Positions 18,843 through 27,178 of a stretch of 41,051 nt of DNA are shown in pieces; position 1 is the stretch's first letter, and each line of letters starts with the position of its first letter. A model generated the notes under the pieces. The model ran no database searches. It was not told where the DNA came from and saw only the letters and a program-made list of their open reading frames with translations. The translations under genes and the position numbers were made by a program. The stretch comes from Dermatophilaceae bacterium (lineage in GTDB: Bacteria; Actinomycetota; Actinomycetes; Actinomycetales; Dermatophilaceae): NCBI GenBank assembly GCA_014377705.1, contig JACMPC010000041.1:1-41051 (forward strand), in the 5' to 3' direction.

Positions 18843-18880
18843 TCTTGCAAGATATCGACAAATCTTGCAAGAAATTGCAG
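18843..18880 (+). promoter_or_regulatory. TCTTGCAAGA operator array upstream of glgP
   Basis: TCTTGCAAGA, a perfect 10-bp palindrome, occurs at 18843-18852 and again at 18863-18872, exactly 20 bp (two helical turns) apart. A third related half-site, TTGCAG (18875-18880), lies 10 bp further on and doubles as a -35-like element. Similar TTGCAAG/CTTGCAG repeats are known operators of the LacI-family maltose regulator MalR in Streptomyces. That identity is by resemblance only. Confidence 0.65.
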
Positions 18881-18904
18881 GCGGTCAGGTTCGTCCCCTA
18901 TGCT
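18875..18904 (+). promoter_or_regulatory. glgP promoter, probable leaderless transcript
   Basis: TTGCAG (18875-18880), an 18-bp spacer and TATGCT (18899-18904) fit a promoter whose transcript starts at about 18911-18913, at the GTG start codon of glgP. Confidence 0.55.
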
Positions 18905-18912
18905 TTCAGATC

Positions 18913-21504
18913 GTGAAGGCCATACGTCGTTTCAGCGTCCGCACCGTCCTGCCCGAGCCGATCAGCGCGTTGGGGGAGCTGGCCAGCAATCTGCGCTGGT
19001 GCTGGCACCCGGCCACGAGGGATCTGTTCTCCGGGATCGACCCCCAGCGGTGGGCCAGGGTCCGCAACGAGCCCGCCAAGATGCTCTCCGCGCTGTCCGC
19101 TGACGAGCTTCGTTCCCTGGCCGCCGACGATGTCTTCGTGAAGAGGGTTCAGGCGGCCTCCGACAATCTCGCCACCTACCTGAGCAAGCCCCGCTGGTAC
19201 CAGGGCTGGGCCGCCGAGGTCGAGGGAGGCGCGCCTGCCTCGATCGCCTATTTCAGTCCCGAGTTCGGCATCACCGAGGCGCTGCCGCAGTACTCCGGCG
19301 GACTGGGCATCCTCGCCGGGGATCACCTCAAGTCCGCCTCGGACCTGGGAGTGCCCGTCGTCGGGGTGGGCCTCTTCTACAAGACCGGCTATTTCAAGCA
19401 GTCGCTGAGCCGTGACGGCTGGCAGCAGGAGACCTACCCGGTGCTCGACCCGGACGACCTTCCCCTGGCGCTGCTTCGCGAGCCCGACGGCAAGCCCTGC
19501 ATCATCACGATCGACCTGCCGGGCGGGCGGGTGCTGCAGGCCCACGTGTGGAAGGCACAGGTCGGCCGAGTTCCCCTGCTGCTGCTGGACTCCGACGTTC
19601 AGGGCAACGACGAGGCAGCCCGCGGGATCACCGACCGGCTCTATGGCGGTACTGGCGAGCTGCGCCTGCAGCAGGAGCTGCTCCTGGGTGTCGGCGGTGT
19701 CCGCGCACTGCGTCTGTGGTCGCGGCTGACCGGCGCGCCGGCTCCGGACGTCTTCCACACCAATGAGGGTCACGCCGGCTTCCTGGGTGTCGAGCGGATG
19801 CGCGAGCTGACAGACCAGGACGCGATGACCTTCGGTGAGGCCCTGGAGGCGGTTCGCGCCGGCACGGTCTTCACCACGCACACCCCTGTTCCCGCCGGCA
19901 TTGACCGTTTCGGCGTCGACCAGATCCAGCGGTACTTCGGCGGGGACAACGCCATCCCCGGCGTGCCCGTCGAAAAGCTGCTGGCACTCGGTGCCGAGAC
20001 CTTTCGAAGTGGCGATCCCGGTGTGTTCAACATGGCCGTCATGGGGCTGCGCCTCGCCCAGCGGGCCAACGGGGTCTCCAGGCTGCACGGCGTCGTCAGC
20101 CGGCAGATGTTCGATGGCCTGTGGCCTGGGTTTGATGACACCGAGATTCCGATCACGAGCATTACCAATGGTGTTCACGCCCCGACCTGGGTCGACCGAA
20201 GGGTCTACGACCTCGCGGCCAAGCATCTGGGGACCACCGATGTGGAGGAGCACGATGCCTGGGCCGGCATCATCGACATCCCTGGGGATGAGATCTGGGC
20301 GGCCAAACGGAGCATGCGCGAGCAGCTCGTCGGCGAGACCCGCCGCCGGATGAAGGCCAGCTGGCTCAAGCGTGGCGCCAGCCCCGCCGAGCTGGGCTGG
20401 ATCGAGGACATCCTGGATCCCGACGTCCTCACCATCGGTTTCGCCCGCAGAGTCCCGACCTACAAGCGGCTCACCCTGATGCTGAGCGACCCGGTCCGGC
20501 TGAAGAAGATCCTGCTGGACCCCAAGCGTCCGGTCCAGCTCGTCATTGCGGGCAAGAGCCACCCGGCGGACGAGACCGGCAAGAAGCTCATCCAGCAGCT
20601 GGTGAAGTTCGCCGATGACCCGGCCGTGCGCCACCGCGTGGTGTTCCTGCCGAACTATGACATCGCGATGGCCAAGTACCTGTACCCGGGCTGCGACGTG
20701 TGGCTGAACAACCCGCTGCGCCCGTTCGAGGCCTGCGGCACGTCCGGCATGAAGTCCGCGCTCAACGGGGGGCTCAACCTCTCGATCCTGGACGGCTGGT
20801 GGGACGAGTGGTACGACGGCGAGAACGGCTGGGCCATCCCGACCGCCGACGGCGTCGAGGACCCGGATCGCCGGGACGACCTCGAGGCGGCCGCGCTGTA
20901 CGACCTCATCGAGGGGTCCGTGGCACCCCGGTTCTATGACGTCGACGCTGACGGGCTGCCGCAACGCTGGCTGTCGATGATCAGGCACACCCTGTCCACT
21001 CTCGGTCCCAAGGTCCTTGCCTCCCGCCAGGTGCGGGACTACACCACCGAGCTCTACGGGCCCGCCGCCCGCGCCGGCTGGGCCCTGGACGGACCCACCT
21101 GGGCGGGTGCACGCGACCTGGCCGCCTACAAGGCCAAGGTCCGGGCAGGCTGGTCCGGGGTGCGGGTGGATCACGTTGAAGCATCCGGGGTCTCCGACTC
21201 GCCGCAGGTTGGTGACCTCCTTCGGCTGAAGGCGTTCGTGTCCCTGGGCGACCTGGTCCCCGACGAGGTCGTGGTGCAGGTGGTGCACGGCCGGGTCTCC
21301 GAGTCGGACGAGCTGCGCGACCTCGAGACCGCGCCACTGGCTTTCGCCGAGTCCTACGAGGGCGGACGGCATCGGTTCGAAGGTGACCTCGTGCCCACTC
21401 GCACCGGTGCCTTCGGCTACACGGTCCGGATCCTTCCGGCCCATCCGGCCATGGCCAACCCGGCAGAGCTCGGCCTGGTCGCCAACGCCCATCGGACGGC
21501 ATAG
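18913..21504 (+). CDS. glgP: alpha-glucan (glycogen/maltodextrin) phosphorylase
   Basis: An 863-residue GT35 phosphorylase of the shorter alpha-glucan family that carries an N-terminal DUF3417 domain (about residues 10-125). It releases glucose 1-phosphate from the non-reducing ends of alpha-glucans. Visible motifs are YFSPEFGITEALPQYSGGLG (glucan/active-site loop), the VPTYKRLTL arginine/lysine segment, and the PLP loop EACGTSGMKSALNGG with K614. A C-terminal beta domain ends the protein. GTG at 18913 is chosen because the family N-terminus (VKAIRRFSVRTVLPEP) starts here and the promoter geometry places the transcript start at it. The open frame extending upstream to 18751 crosses the operator region and is not coding. 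It diverges from glgE and converges with glgX. Confidence 0.95.
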   Translation: MKAIRRFSVRTVLPEPISALGELASNLRWCWHPATRDLFSGIDPQRWARVRNEPAKMLSALSADELRSLAADDVFVKRVQAASDNLATYLSKPRWYQGWAAEVEGGAPASIAYFSPEFGITEALPQYSGGLGILAGDHLKSASDLGVPVVGVGLFYKTGYFKQSLSRDGWQQETYPVLDPDDLPLALLREPDGKPCIITIDLPGGRVLQAHVWKAQVGRVPLLLLDSDVQGNDEAARGITDRLYGGTGELRLQQELLLGVGGVRALRLWSRLTGAPAPDVFHTNEGHAGFLGVERMRELTDQDAMTFGEALEAVRAGTVFTTHTPVPAGIDRFGVDQIQRYFGGDNAIPGVPVEKLLALGAETFRSGDPGVFNMAVMGLRLAQRANGVSRLHGVVSRQMFDGLWPGFDDTEIPITSITNGVHAPTWVDRRVYDLAAKHLGTTDVEEHDAWAGIIDIPGDEIWAAKRSMREQLVGETRRRMKASWLKRGASPAELGWIEDILDPDVLTIGFARRVPTYKRLTLMLSDPVRLKKILLDPKRPVQLVIAGKSHPADETGKKLIQQLVKFADDPAVRHRVVFLPNYDIAMAKYLYPGCDVWLNNPLRPFEACGTSGMKSALNGGLNLSILDGWWDEWYDGENGWAIPTADGVEDPDRRDDLEAAALYDLIEGSVAPRFYDVDADGLPQRWLSMIRHTLSTLGPKVLASRQVRDYTTELYGPAARAGWALDGPTWAGARDLAAYKAKVRAGWSGVRVDHVEASGVSDSPQVGDLLRLKAFVSLGDLVPDEVVVQVVHGRVSESDELRDLETAPLAFAESYEGGRHRFEGDLVPTRTGAFGYTVRILPAHPAMANPAELGLVANAHRTA

Positions 21505-21555
21505 GCGCCCGTTCTCAGGGGATTGTCAAAGGCGAGCATCCCTCGCGGGCGTGCC

Positions 21556-21591
21556 ACGACCGGGGCCTGCAGCTTCATAGGCTCCGGTCGT
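21556..21591. terminator. bidirectional hairpin between glgP and glgX
   Basis: ACGACCGGGGCC and GGCTCCGGTCGT form a 12-bp stem with a single G-T pair around a 12-nt loop, in the short gap between the convergent genes and touching the glgX stop. It is symmetrical, so it can serve both directions. No T-runs are present. Confidence 0.65.
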
Positions 21592-23870
21592 CACCTGTCG
21601 ATGCCGTAGACCCGAATCGACGTGGCGGCGAGGGTGACCGAGCCATCCGGTCGAGGGCGAGACGCCGGCTCAGGGTCTGCGAGACGCTGAGCGTCCTGGC
21701 CCTGTCCGGAGGGCAGCGGTCGCTCCCAGGTGCTGTCCCAGATGAGGCGGTATGTCGCGCCACTGGCCTGGGTCGGCAGTATCACCTCGGTCTCCTGGGC
21801 GTCGCCGTGGAAGTAGATCAGGAGGGACTGCCCCCCGACGTGCGTGCCGTCCAGGAACATCGCCAGCGTCCGGGTGCGCGGGTCGTCCCACGTGCGATAG
21901 CGCATCGGCACACCGTCCGTCGCGAACCACTGGAGGTCGGCCACGCCGTCCCGGAGCATACGGCGCCCAGGGAAGAAGAACCGCTGCCCCAGCACGGGAG
22001 TGCTTCCCCTGAGCGTGGTCAGGAACCGGGTCGTCACCAGCAGGTCTTCCTGCCAGGTCTCAAGATCCCAGCTGAACCACGACACCTCATTGTCCTGGCA
22101 GTAGGTGTTGTTGTTGCCGCCCTGAGAACGTCCGAACTCGTCGCCGGCATTGATCATCGGCACCCCGCTGGCCAGCAGCTCGGTAGCCAGCAGGTTGCGG
22201 ATCGAGCGTCGCCGCATGGTCAGCAGCGCGGAGGTCGTGTCCGACTCCGGCACTCCTGGCTGAGGCACTCCTGACTCCGGTGCGCCTGAGTCCGGTGCGC
22301 CTGACCGGGGTGCTCCTGACTGGGGTACGCCTGACTGGGGCGGGGCTGGGGTGCCTTCGATGCCGTGGTTCCACGAGCGGTTGTCGTCGCTGCCGTCCTG
22401 GTTGCCCTCGCCGTTTGCGGCGTTGTGCTTGCGGTCATAGGCCGTCGTGTCGGCCAGGGTGAAGCCGTCATGCGCCGTCACGTAATTGATCGACGCGGTC
22501 GGCCCGCGGTCCCGGCGGCCGAACAGGTCCTCGGAGCCGCTGAGCCGCGTCGCCAGGTCACGGACGCCGTGGCCAGGTTCGTGCCGGGTCGACCGGGCCA
22601 CGTCTGTCAGCCAGAAGGTGCGGACCGCGTCACGGAAACGGTCGTTCCACTCGGCGAAGGGGGGTGGGAACTGACCGGTGCGCCAGCCATGCACGCCCAG
22701 GTCCCAAGGCTCGGCGATGAGCTTGACCCGGGAGAGCACCGGGTCGGTCCGCAGGGCGACCAGGAAGGAGTGGTTCGGGTAGTACCCGTCATCGCGACCA
22801 CGCCCGAGCGCCACCGCCAGGTCGAACCGGAAGCCGTCCACGTGGCACAGCTCAACCCAGTAGCGCAGCGAGTCCAGCACCATCCGGGCGACCATCGGGT
22901 GGCGCAGATCCAGGGTGTTTCCGCACCCGGTCACGTCGATGTCGTGTCCGCGCTCGTCCAGGCGATAGTAGGCACGGTTGTCCAGGCCCCGCCAGGACAA
23001 CGTCGCCCCGTCCCGGCCTTGCTCGCAGGTGTGGTTGTAGACGACGTCGAGGATGACCTCGAGGCCCGCGGCATGCAGCAGCTTGACCATGCCCTTGAAC
23101 TCGTCCAGCGCGCCCTGCGGATCACCCGCGGCGGCATACGCAGAATGAGGAGCGTTGAAGCCCAGGGTGTTGTAGCCCCAGTGGTTCGTCAGTCCACGGC
23201 CCACCAGATGCGGCTCGTGGCTGAAGGCATGGACGGGCTGCAGCTCAACGGCGGTGACGCCCAGTGCCAGCAGATGCTCGATGGTGGCGGGGTGCGCCAT
23301 CCCGGCATACGTCCCGCGAAGCGGTTCCGGGATCCCGGGGTGGAGCTTGGTGAGGTTGCGGACGTGCGCCTCGTAGATGACCGTCGCGGCCCACGGGACC
23401 TGTGGCGGGCAGTCGTCACCCCAGTCGAAGTGGTTGTCCACGACGACGGCCCTGGGCAGGTATGCCGCGCTGTTGCGCCGGTCGCGCACGTCCGGGTCGC
23501 CGTCCAGCCGGTCGTCCACGACGTGGCCGAACACCTCCGGCCGCCAGGTCACCTGGCCTTCGATCGCCCTGGCGTAGGGATCCATCAGCAGCTTGTCGGG
23601 GTTGTGGCGCAGGCCCTGGTCCGGCTGCCACGGACCGTGCACCCGCACGCCATACCTCGCGCCTGCGCGCAGACCTGGCACGGAGCCGAACCAGGTCCCG
23701 TGGGTGCGGTTCTTCAGCTGGACCCGGCGCTCGCTGGCCCCGGTCGTGTCACCCGGTTCGAAGAGACAGATCTCGACCGCGTCCGCGTGGCCGGCGTAGA
23801 CGGCGAAGTCCACCCCTTCGCGAGTGAGCGTGGCACCGAGGTCGGGAGGGAGATCGCCAGAGGTGGACAT
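21591..23870 (-). CDS. glgX: glycogen debranching enzyme GlgX/TreX type
   Basis: A 759-residue GH13_11 isoamylase-type enzyme hydrolysing alpha-1,6 branches of limit dextrin left by GlgP. A CBM48 domain (about 10-100) precedes the barrel. Catalytic residues are D350 (VDGFRFDLAVALGR), E387 (LIAEPWDLG) and D468 (VTAHDGFTLAD). Residues about 508-543, in the loop after SWNHGIEG, are a repetitive Pro/Ser/Gly insertion (PQSGVPQSGAPRSGAPDSGA and on) where relatives have a short loop. ATG at 23870 is chosen from homology and from TACCCT 7 nt upstream. The open frame continues far upstream antisense to ybjN and the hydratase and is not coding. It is convergent with glgP and divergent from the YbjN gene. 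Confidence 0.95.
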   Translation of the reverse strand: MSTSGDLPPDLGATLTREGVDFAVYAGHADAVEICLFEPGDTTGASERRVQLKNRTHGTWFGSVPGLRAGARYGVRVHGPWQPDQGLRHNPDKLLMDPYARAIEGQVTWRPEVFGHVVDDRLDGDPDVRDRRNSAAYLPRAVVVDNHFDWGDDCPPQVPWAATVIYEAHVRNLTKLHPGIPEPLRGTYAGMAHPATIEHLLALGVTAVELQPVHAFSHEPHLVGRGLTNHWGYNTLGFNAPHSAYAAAGDPQGALDEFKGMVKLLHAAGLEVILDVVYNHTCEQGRDGATLSWRGLDNRAYYRLDERGHDIDVTGCGNTLDLRHPMVARMVLDSLRYWVELCHVDGFRFDLAVALGRGRDDGYYPNHSFLVALRTDPVLSRVKLIAEPWDLGVHGWRTGQFPPPFAEWNDRFRDAVRTFWLTDVARSTRHEPGHGVRDLATRLSGSEDLFGRRDRGPTASINYVTAHDGFTLADTTAYDRKHNAANGEGNQDGSDDNRSWNHGIEGTPAPPQSGVPQSGAPRSGAPDSGAPESGVPQPGVPESDTTSALLTMRRRSIRNLLATELLASGVPMINAGDEFGRSQGGNNNTYCQDNEVSWFSWDLETWQEDLLVTTRFLTTLRGSTPVLGQRFFFPGRRMLRDGVADLQWFATDGVPMRYRTWDDPRTRTLAMFLDGTHVGGQSLLIYFHGDAQETEVILPTQASGATYRLIWDSTWERPLPSGQGQDAQRLADPEPASRPRPDGSVTLAATSIRVYGIDR
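22243..22347 (-). repeat. seven 15-bp tandem repeats inside glgX
   Basis: Seven units resembling GACTCCGGTGCGCCT (plus strand), each 15 bp, encode a pentapeptide series of the type QSGAP/ESGVP within the GlgX catalytic domain. Copies differ by a few bases, so the array is not brand new. Confidence 0.9.
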
Positions 23871-23877
23871 GGCACCA

Positions 23878-23898
23878 AGGGTAGGCAGTCGATACGTT
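23878..23898. promoter_or_regulatory. divergent -10-like boxes of glgX and the YbjN gene
   Basis: TACCCT on the minus strand (23883-23878) lies 7 nt before the glgX ATG, and TACGTT on the plus strand (23893-23898) lies 6 nt before the YbjN ATG. The starts are only 34 bp apart and both transcripts would be leaderless. Confidence 0.5.
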
Positions 23899-23904
23899 GG
23901 GCAC

Positions 23905-24372
23905 ATGACCGATCCGACTTCGCTGCCGAACTTCCCGCCTCCATCCAGCGAGCACCCCCTTCGTGGACGAGTGCTCGACGCCCTGATCGACGAGGGCTTC
24001 GAGCCCAATATCGACCCGGACGGGGATGTGGCCTTCACCGTCCAGGACCAGCAGATGTTCGTGCGCTGCATGGAGGGCGACTTCACCATCATGCGCATCT
24101 TCGGGCAGTGGCAGGTCGGCGAGGACGTCCCGCAGGACGCCCTGAGCCAGTTCCAGGCCTGCAACGAGCTGACCCTGCGCCTCAATGTGGTCAAAGCGGG
24201 TATCGCGAACGGGACCCTCGTGGTGACCGGCGAGCACGTCGTCGCACCGGAGACAGACGTCAAGGGCCTGCTCGTGGTCACCACCCAGCTGGTCCTGTCG
24301 GCGGTCCATCTGTGGCACGAGACGATCATGGGCCGGACGATGGACGAGGACGCCGGGACGGAGCAGTCATGA
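23905..24372 (+). CDS. YbjN domain-containing protein
   Basis: A 155-residue protein with a YbjN fold, related to type III secretion chaperones. The core is RGRVLDALIDEGFEPNIDPDGDVAF, MFVRCMEG, MRIFGQWQVGEDVP, ACNELTLRLNVVKAGIANGTLVVTGEHVV and a final helix (LLVVTTQLVLSAVHLWHE). The function of actinobacterial members is not established. The frame is open upstream, but ATG 23905 begins the domain-bearing protein and follows a -10-like box by 6 nt. The TGA overlaps the hydratase ATG (ATGA), so it is translationally coupled to a fatty-acid oxidation gene. Confidence 0.85.
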   Translation: MTDPTSLPNFPPPSSEHPLRGRVLDALIDEGFEPNIDPDGDVAFTVQDQQMFVRCMEGDFTIMRIFGQWQVGEDVPQDALSQFQACNELTLRLNVVKAGIANGTLVVTGEHVVAPETDVKGLLVVTTQLVLSAVHLWHETIMGRTMDEDAGTEQS

Positions 24373-25148
24373 GCGACGTCGTGACGTTCGAGGTCCAGGA
24401 GGGCATCGGCACCATCGGTCTGAACCGCCCTCCGATGAATGCGCTCAACTTCGCGGTCCAGGACGGCCTTGCCGCAGCGGCCCACGAGGCAACCAACCGC
24501 AAGGACGTCGCCGCCGTCGTCGTCTACGGCGGCGAGAGGGTGTTCGCGGCCGGCGCCGACGTCAAGGAGATGCAGCCCATGTCCTACACGGACATGGTGG
24601 ACCGCTCCGTGGCGTTGCAGGCGGCCCTGACCGCCATCGCCCGGATCCCGAAGCCCACCGTGGCGGCGATCACCGGCTACGCACTCGGGGCGGGGTGCGA
24701 GCTCACCCTCGCCTGCGACTTCCGGGTTGCCGCCGAGAACGCCAAGCTTGGGCAGCCCGAGATCCTCTTGGGTCTCATCCCGGGTGCCGGAGGGACCCAG
24801 CGGCTCTCGCGCCTCGTCGGTCCGGCCCGGGCCAAGGACATGATCTTCACGGGTCGTTTCGTCTCGGCGCAGGAAGCCCTGGCGATGGGGCTGGTGGACG
24901 AGGTCGTCGCTCCCGACGAGGTGTATGCAGCGGCGCGCCGACGGGTCGAGCGGTACGTGGGCGGTCCGGCATACGCCATCCGGGCGGCCAAGGAGGCGAT
25001 CGACCGTGGCCTCGAGGTCGATCTCGAGACGGGTCTGGAGATCGAGCGGATGCAGTTCGTCGGTATCTTTGCGACCCGTGACCGTGACATCGGCATGGCC
25101 GCGTTCGTTGAGCATGCGGAGGGCACAGCGCAGTTCGAAGGGCGCTAG
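24369..25148 (+). CDS. enoyl-CoA hydratase/isomerase family protein
   Basis: A 259-residue crotonase-superfamily protein, most likely an enoyl-CoA hydratase of beta-oxidation or amino-acid catabolism. The oxyanion-hole segments are FAAGADVKEM and ALGAGCELTLACD. Both catalytic glutamates of true hydratases are present, 20 residues apart (E111 in GAGCELT and E131 in LGQPEILLG), as in rat mitochondrial hydratase. The C-terminal helices (AIRAAKEAIDRG) are complete. ATG 24369 overlaps the YbjN stop. A much longer frame runs upstream but is antisense to glgX. etfB follows after 131 bp. Substrate chain length cannot be read from sequence. Confidence 0.93.
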   Translation: MSDVVTFEVQEGIGTIGLNRPPMNALNFAVQDGLAAAAHEATNRKDVAAVVVYGGERVFAAGADVKEMQPMSYTDMVDRSVALQAALTAIARIPKPTVAAITGYALGAGCELTLACDFRVAAENAKLGQPEILLGLIPGAGGTQRLSRLVGPARAKDMIFTGRFVSAQEALAMGLVDEVVAPDEVYAAARRRVERYVGGPAYAIRAAKEAIDRGLEVDLETGLEIERMQFVGIFATRDRDIGMAAFVEHAEGTAQFEGR

Positions 25149-25196
25149 CCCCTGTTTCTCGCCGGACGCCGGCCGGCGTGTCGCGCATCACGCTCT

Positions 25197-25220
25197 CCGG
25201 GCGTTTCTTCAGACGCCCGG
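25197..25220 (+). terminator. hairpin between the enoyl-CoA hydratase and etfB
   Basis: CCGGGCGT and ACGCCCGG form a perfect 8-bp stem with an 8-nt loop, about 50 bp after the hydratase stop and 60 bp before etfB. There is no T-run; it may be a terminator or an mRNA processing/stability element. Confidence 0.5.
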
Positions 25221-25279
25221 GCCTGTCAAGATATTTCGAATCCCCACGTCATTTTCCCTTAGAAAGGGACGAGCCAGCG

Positions 25280-26080
25280 ATGAACATCGTCATCTGCATC
25301 AAGTACGTGCCTGATGCCCAGGCCGACCTCACCTTCAGCGAGTCGGACAACACCACTGACCGGCTGGGCGTCGAGGGTCTGCTCTCCGAGCTCGACGAGT
25401 ACGCGATCGAGGCGGGCCTGAAGCTGGTCGAGGGTGCAGTCGGGCCCGACGGGGCCGCCAGCACCGTCACCGTGCTGACTGTCGGCCCGGACAGGGCCGC
25501 AGACGCCATCAAGAAGGCCCTCCAGATGGGCGCCAACGCCGGCGTCCACGTCAACGACGAGGCGATTCACGGATCCGACGCGGTGGCGACCTCGCTGATC
25601 CTGGCGCAGGCGATCAAGAAGATCGGCATCCCGGACCTGGTCCTGACCGGGATGGCGTCCACCGACGGCGCGATGGGCGTGGTCCCGGCCATGCTTGCCG
25701 AGCGTCTGGGCCTGCCCCAGGTGACCCTGGCCTCAGAGGTGACCGTCGAAGGCGAGACCGTCACGATCCGCCGCGACGGCGACCTGGCCTCGGAGACCAT
25801 CACCGCCTCGCTTCCGGCGCTGGTCTCGGTCACCGACCAGATCAACGAGCCGCGCTACCCGTCCTTCAAGGGCATCATGGCGGCCAAGAAGAAGCCGGTC
25901 GAGACCTGGTCGCTGGCCGACCTGGGCGTGGATGCCGCCCTGGTGGGCCTGGGCGCGGCCTGGACCACCGTGGAGTCCTTCGCCAAGCGCCCGCCGCGGG
26001 TCAAGGGTCAGATCGTCACCGACGAGGGTGAGGGCGGCACCAGGCTCGCGGAGTTCCTGACCGCGCAGAAGTTCGCCTGA
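25280..26080 (+). CDS. etfB: electron transfer flavoprotein beta subunit
   Basis: A 266-residue EtfB, the AMP-binding small subunit of the ETF heterodimer that takes electrons from acyl-CoA dehydrogenases. The sequence shows the expected N-terminus (MNIVICIKYVPDAQADLTF), the AMP/recognition region (KKALQMGANAGVHVND, VLTGMASTDGAMGVVPAMLAERLGLPQ) and the C-terminal arm reaching toward EtfA. ATG 25280 is preceded by AGAAAGGGAC. The open frame extending upstream has no homology. etfA follows in the same direction after a 104-bp gap with a hairpin, so the two are probably one transcript. The upstream hydratase suggests a role in beta-oxidation. Confidence 0.95.
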   Translation: MNIVICIKYVPDAQADLTFSESDNTTDRLGVEGLLSELDEYAIEAGLKLVEGAVGPDGAASTVTVLTVGPDRAADAIKKALQMGANAGVHVNDEAIHGSDAVATSLILAQAIKKIGIPDLVLTGMASTDGAMGVVPAMLAERLGLPQVTLASEVTVEGETVTIRRDGDLASETITASLPALVSVTDQINEPRYPSFKGIMAAKKKPVETWSLADLGVDAALVGLGAAWTTVESFAKRPPRVKGQIVTDEGEGGTRLAEFLTAQKFA

Positions 26081-26131
26081 ACCCCGACCACTGCTCGTCT
26101 GCTCAACCGAACGGCCCGCTCACCCGAAAAG

Positions 26132-26150
26132 GCTGTTCCCTCTGAACAGC
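26132..26150 (+). promoter_or_regulatory. hairpin in the etfB-etfA gap
   Basis: GCTGTTC and GAACAGC make a perfect 7-bp stem with a 5-nt loop in the 104-bp spacer. It lacks a T-run, so a partial terminator or an mRNA end stabiliser affecting subunit ratio is possible. Confidence 0.4.
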
Positions 26151-26184
26151 TGCTTCCCGAACATACAGATGTAGGAGTAACGCA

Positions 26185-27144
26185 ATGGCTGAAGTTCTCG
26201 TTCTGGTCGATCACACCGAGGGTGCGGTCCGCAAGACCACCACCGAGCTGCTGACGATCGCCCGCCGTCTCGGTGAGCCCTCCGCAGTCTTCGTCGGCAC
26301 CGGTTTTGACGGCGCCAAGGAGACCCTGGCGCAGTACGGCGCCGAGAAGATCTACCGGGTGGAGTCGACTGACGTCACCGACTACCTCGTGGCGCCGATC
26401 GCCGAGGTGCTGGCAATGATTGTCGGCTCAGCGGCACCCGCCGCGGTCCTGCTCTCGTCCTCTCCCGGGCACAAAGAGATTGCGGCACGACTTGCGATCA
26501 AGATCGAGTCCGGCCTGATCACCGACGCCGTCGACGTGCAGGCCGGTGACAGTGGCGGACTGAGCACCACCCAGTCCGTGTTCGCGGGGGGTTTCGCTGT
26601 TCGGGCTACGGTCACCAAGGGCACGCCGATCGTGACGGTCAAGCCGAACTCGGCCACGCCGGAGGCTGTTGCCGGTGCCGCGGTCGAGCAGGCGGTCGAG
26701 GTCTCGATCTCCGAGAGCGCCAAGGGCGCCCGGATCACCGACAGCCAGGTCAAGGCCGCCTCCGGCCGCCCCGAGCTGACCGAGGCCGCGATCGTGGTCT
26801 CCGGCGGGCGCGGCACCGGTGGTGACTTCTCCAAGGTCGAGGAGTTCGCCGACTCCCTCGGCGCGGCTGTCGGAGCCTCCCGGGCCGCCGTCGACGCGGG
26901 GTGGTACCCGCACGGCAACCAGATCGGCCAGACCGGCAAGCAGGTCTCCCCGCAGCTCTATGTCGCTGCGGGCATCTCCGGTGCGATCCAGCACCGGGCC
27001 GGCATGCAGACGTCCAAGACGATCATCGCGATCAACAAGGACGCAGAGGCGCCCATCTTCGAGCTGGTCGACTTCGGTGTGGTCGGCGACCTTTTCACCG
27101 TCCTGCCGCAGGCCACCAAGGCGGTCCACACAGCGAAGGGCTGA
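26185..27144 (+). CDS. etfA: electron transfer flavoprotein alpha subunit
   Basis: A 319-residue EtfA, the FAD-binding large subunit. The N-terminal domain ([19 protein letters not shown]) is followed by the conserved C-terminal FAD domain (about residues 195-319): [53 protein letters not shown] and [27 protein letters not shown] 26185 follows a clear TAGGAG ribosome binding site. It pairs with etfB immediately upstream. Downstream electron flow would go to an ETF:quinone oxidoreductase, which is not in this window. Confidence 0.96.
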   Translation: MAEVLVLVDHTEGAVRKTTTELLTIARRLGEPSAVFVGTGFDGAKETLAQYGAEKIYRVESTDVTDYLVAPIAEVLAMIVGSAAPAAVLLSSSPGHKEIAARLAIKIESGLITDAVDVQAGDSGGLSTTQSVFAGGFAVRATVTKGTPIVTVKPNSATPEAVAGAAVEQAVEVSISESAKGARITDSQVKAASGRPELTEAAIVVSGGRGTGGDFSKVEEFADSLGAAVGASRAAVDAGWYPHGNQIGQTGKQVSPQLYVAAGISGAIQHRAGMQTSKTIIAINKDAEAPIFELVDFGVVGDLFTVLPQATKAVHTAKG

Positions 27145-27166
27145 TCGGCCTCATCCCGGCGGGACG

Positions 27167-27172
27167 TAGACT
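27167..27172 (+). promoter_or_regulatory. -10-like box of the cysteine desulfurase gene
   Basis: TAGACT lies 6 nt before the GTG at 27179; no ribosome binding site is present, so a leaderless transcript is likely. Confidence 0.5.
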
Positions 27173-27178
27173 CACTGG

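Noticed and set aside
18898-21492. 864-codon minus-strand frame opposite glgP
   Set aside because: It is a mirror frame of a strongly conserved phosphorylase. It has no domains and a composition typical of antisense shadows in high-GC genomes.
22365-24368. A very long plus-strand open frame running through the glgX locus into the enoyl-CoA hydratase frame
   Set aside because: It is antisense to glgX, has no recognisable domain before 24369, and results from high-GC codon bias. Only the part from ATG 24369 is coding.
23871-25115. Long minus-strand N-terminal extension of GlgX
   Set aside because: It lies antisense to the YbjN and hydratase genes and shows no homology; the conserved GlgX N-terminus begins at 23870.
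26132-26150. CTGTTC/GAACAG inverted repeat considered as an SOS (LexA) box
   Set aside because: The actinobacterial SOS box has the opposite half-site order (GAAC then GTTC), and the position between etfB and etfA does not fit; a hairpin is the simpler reading.
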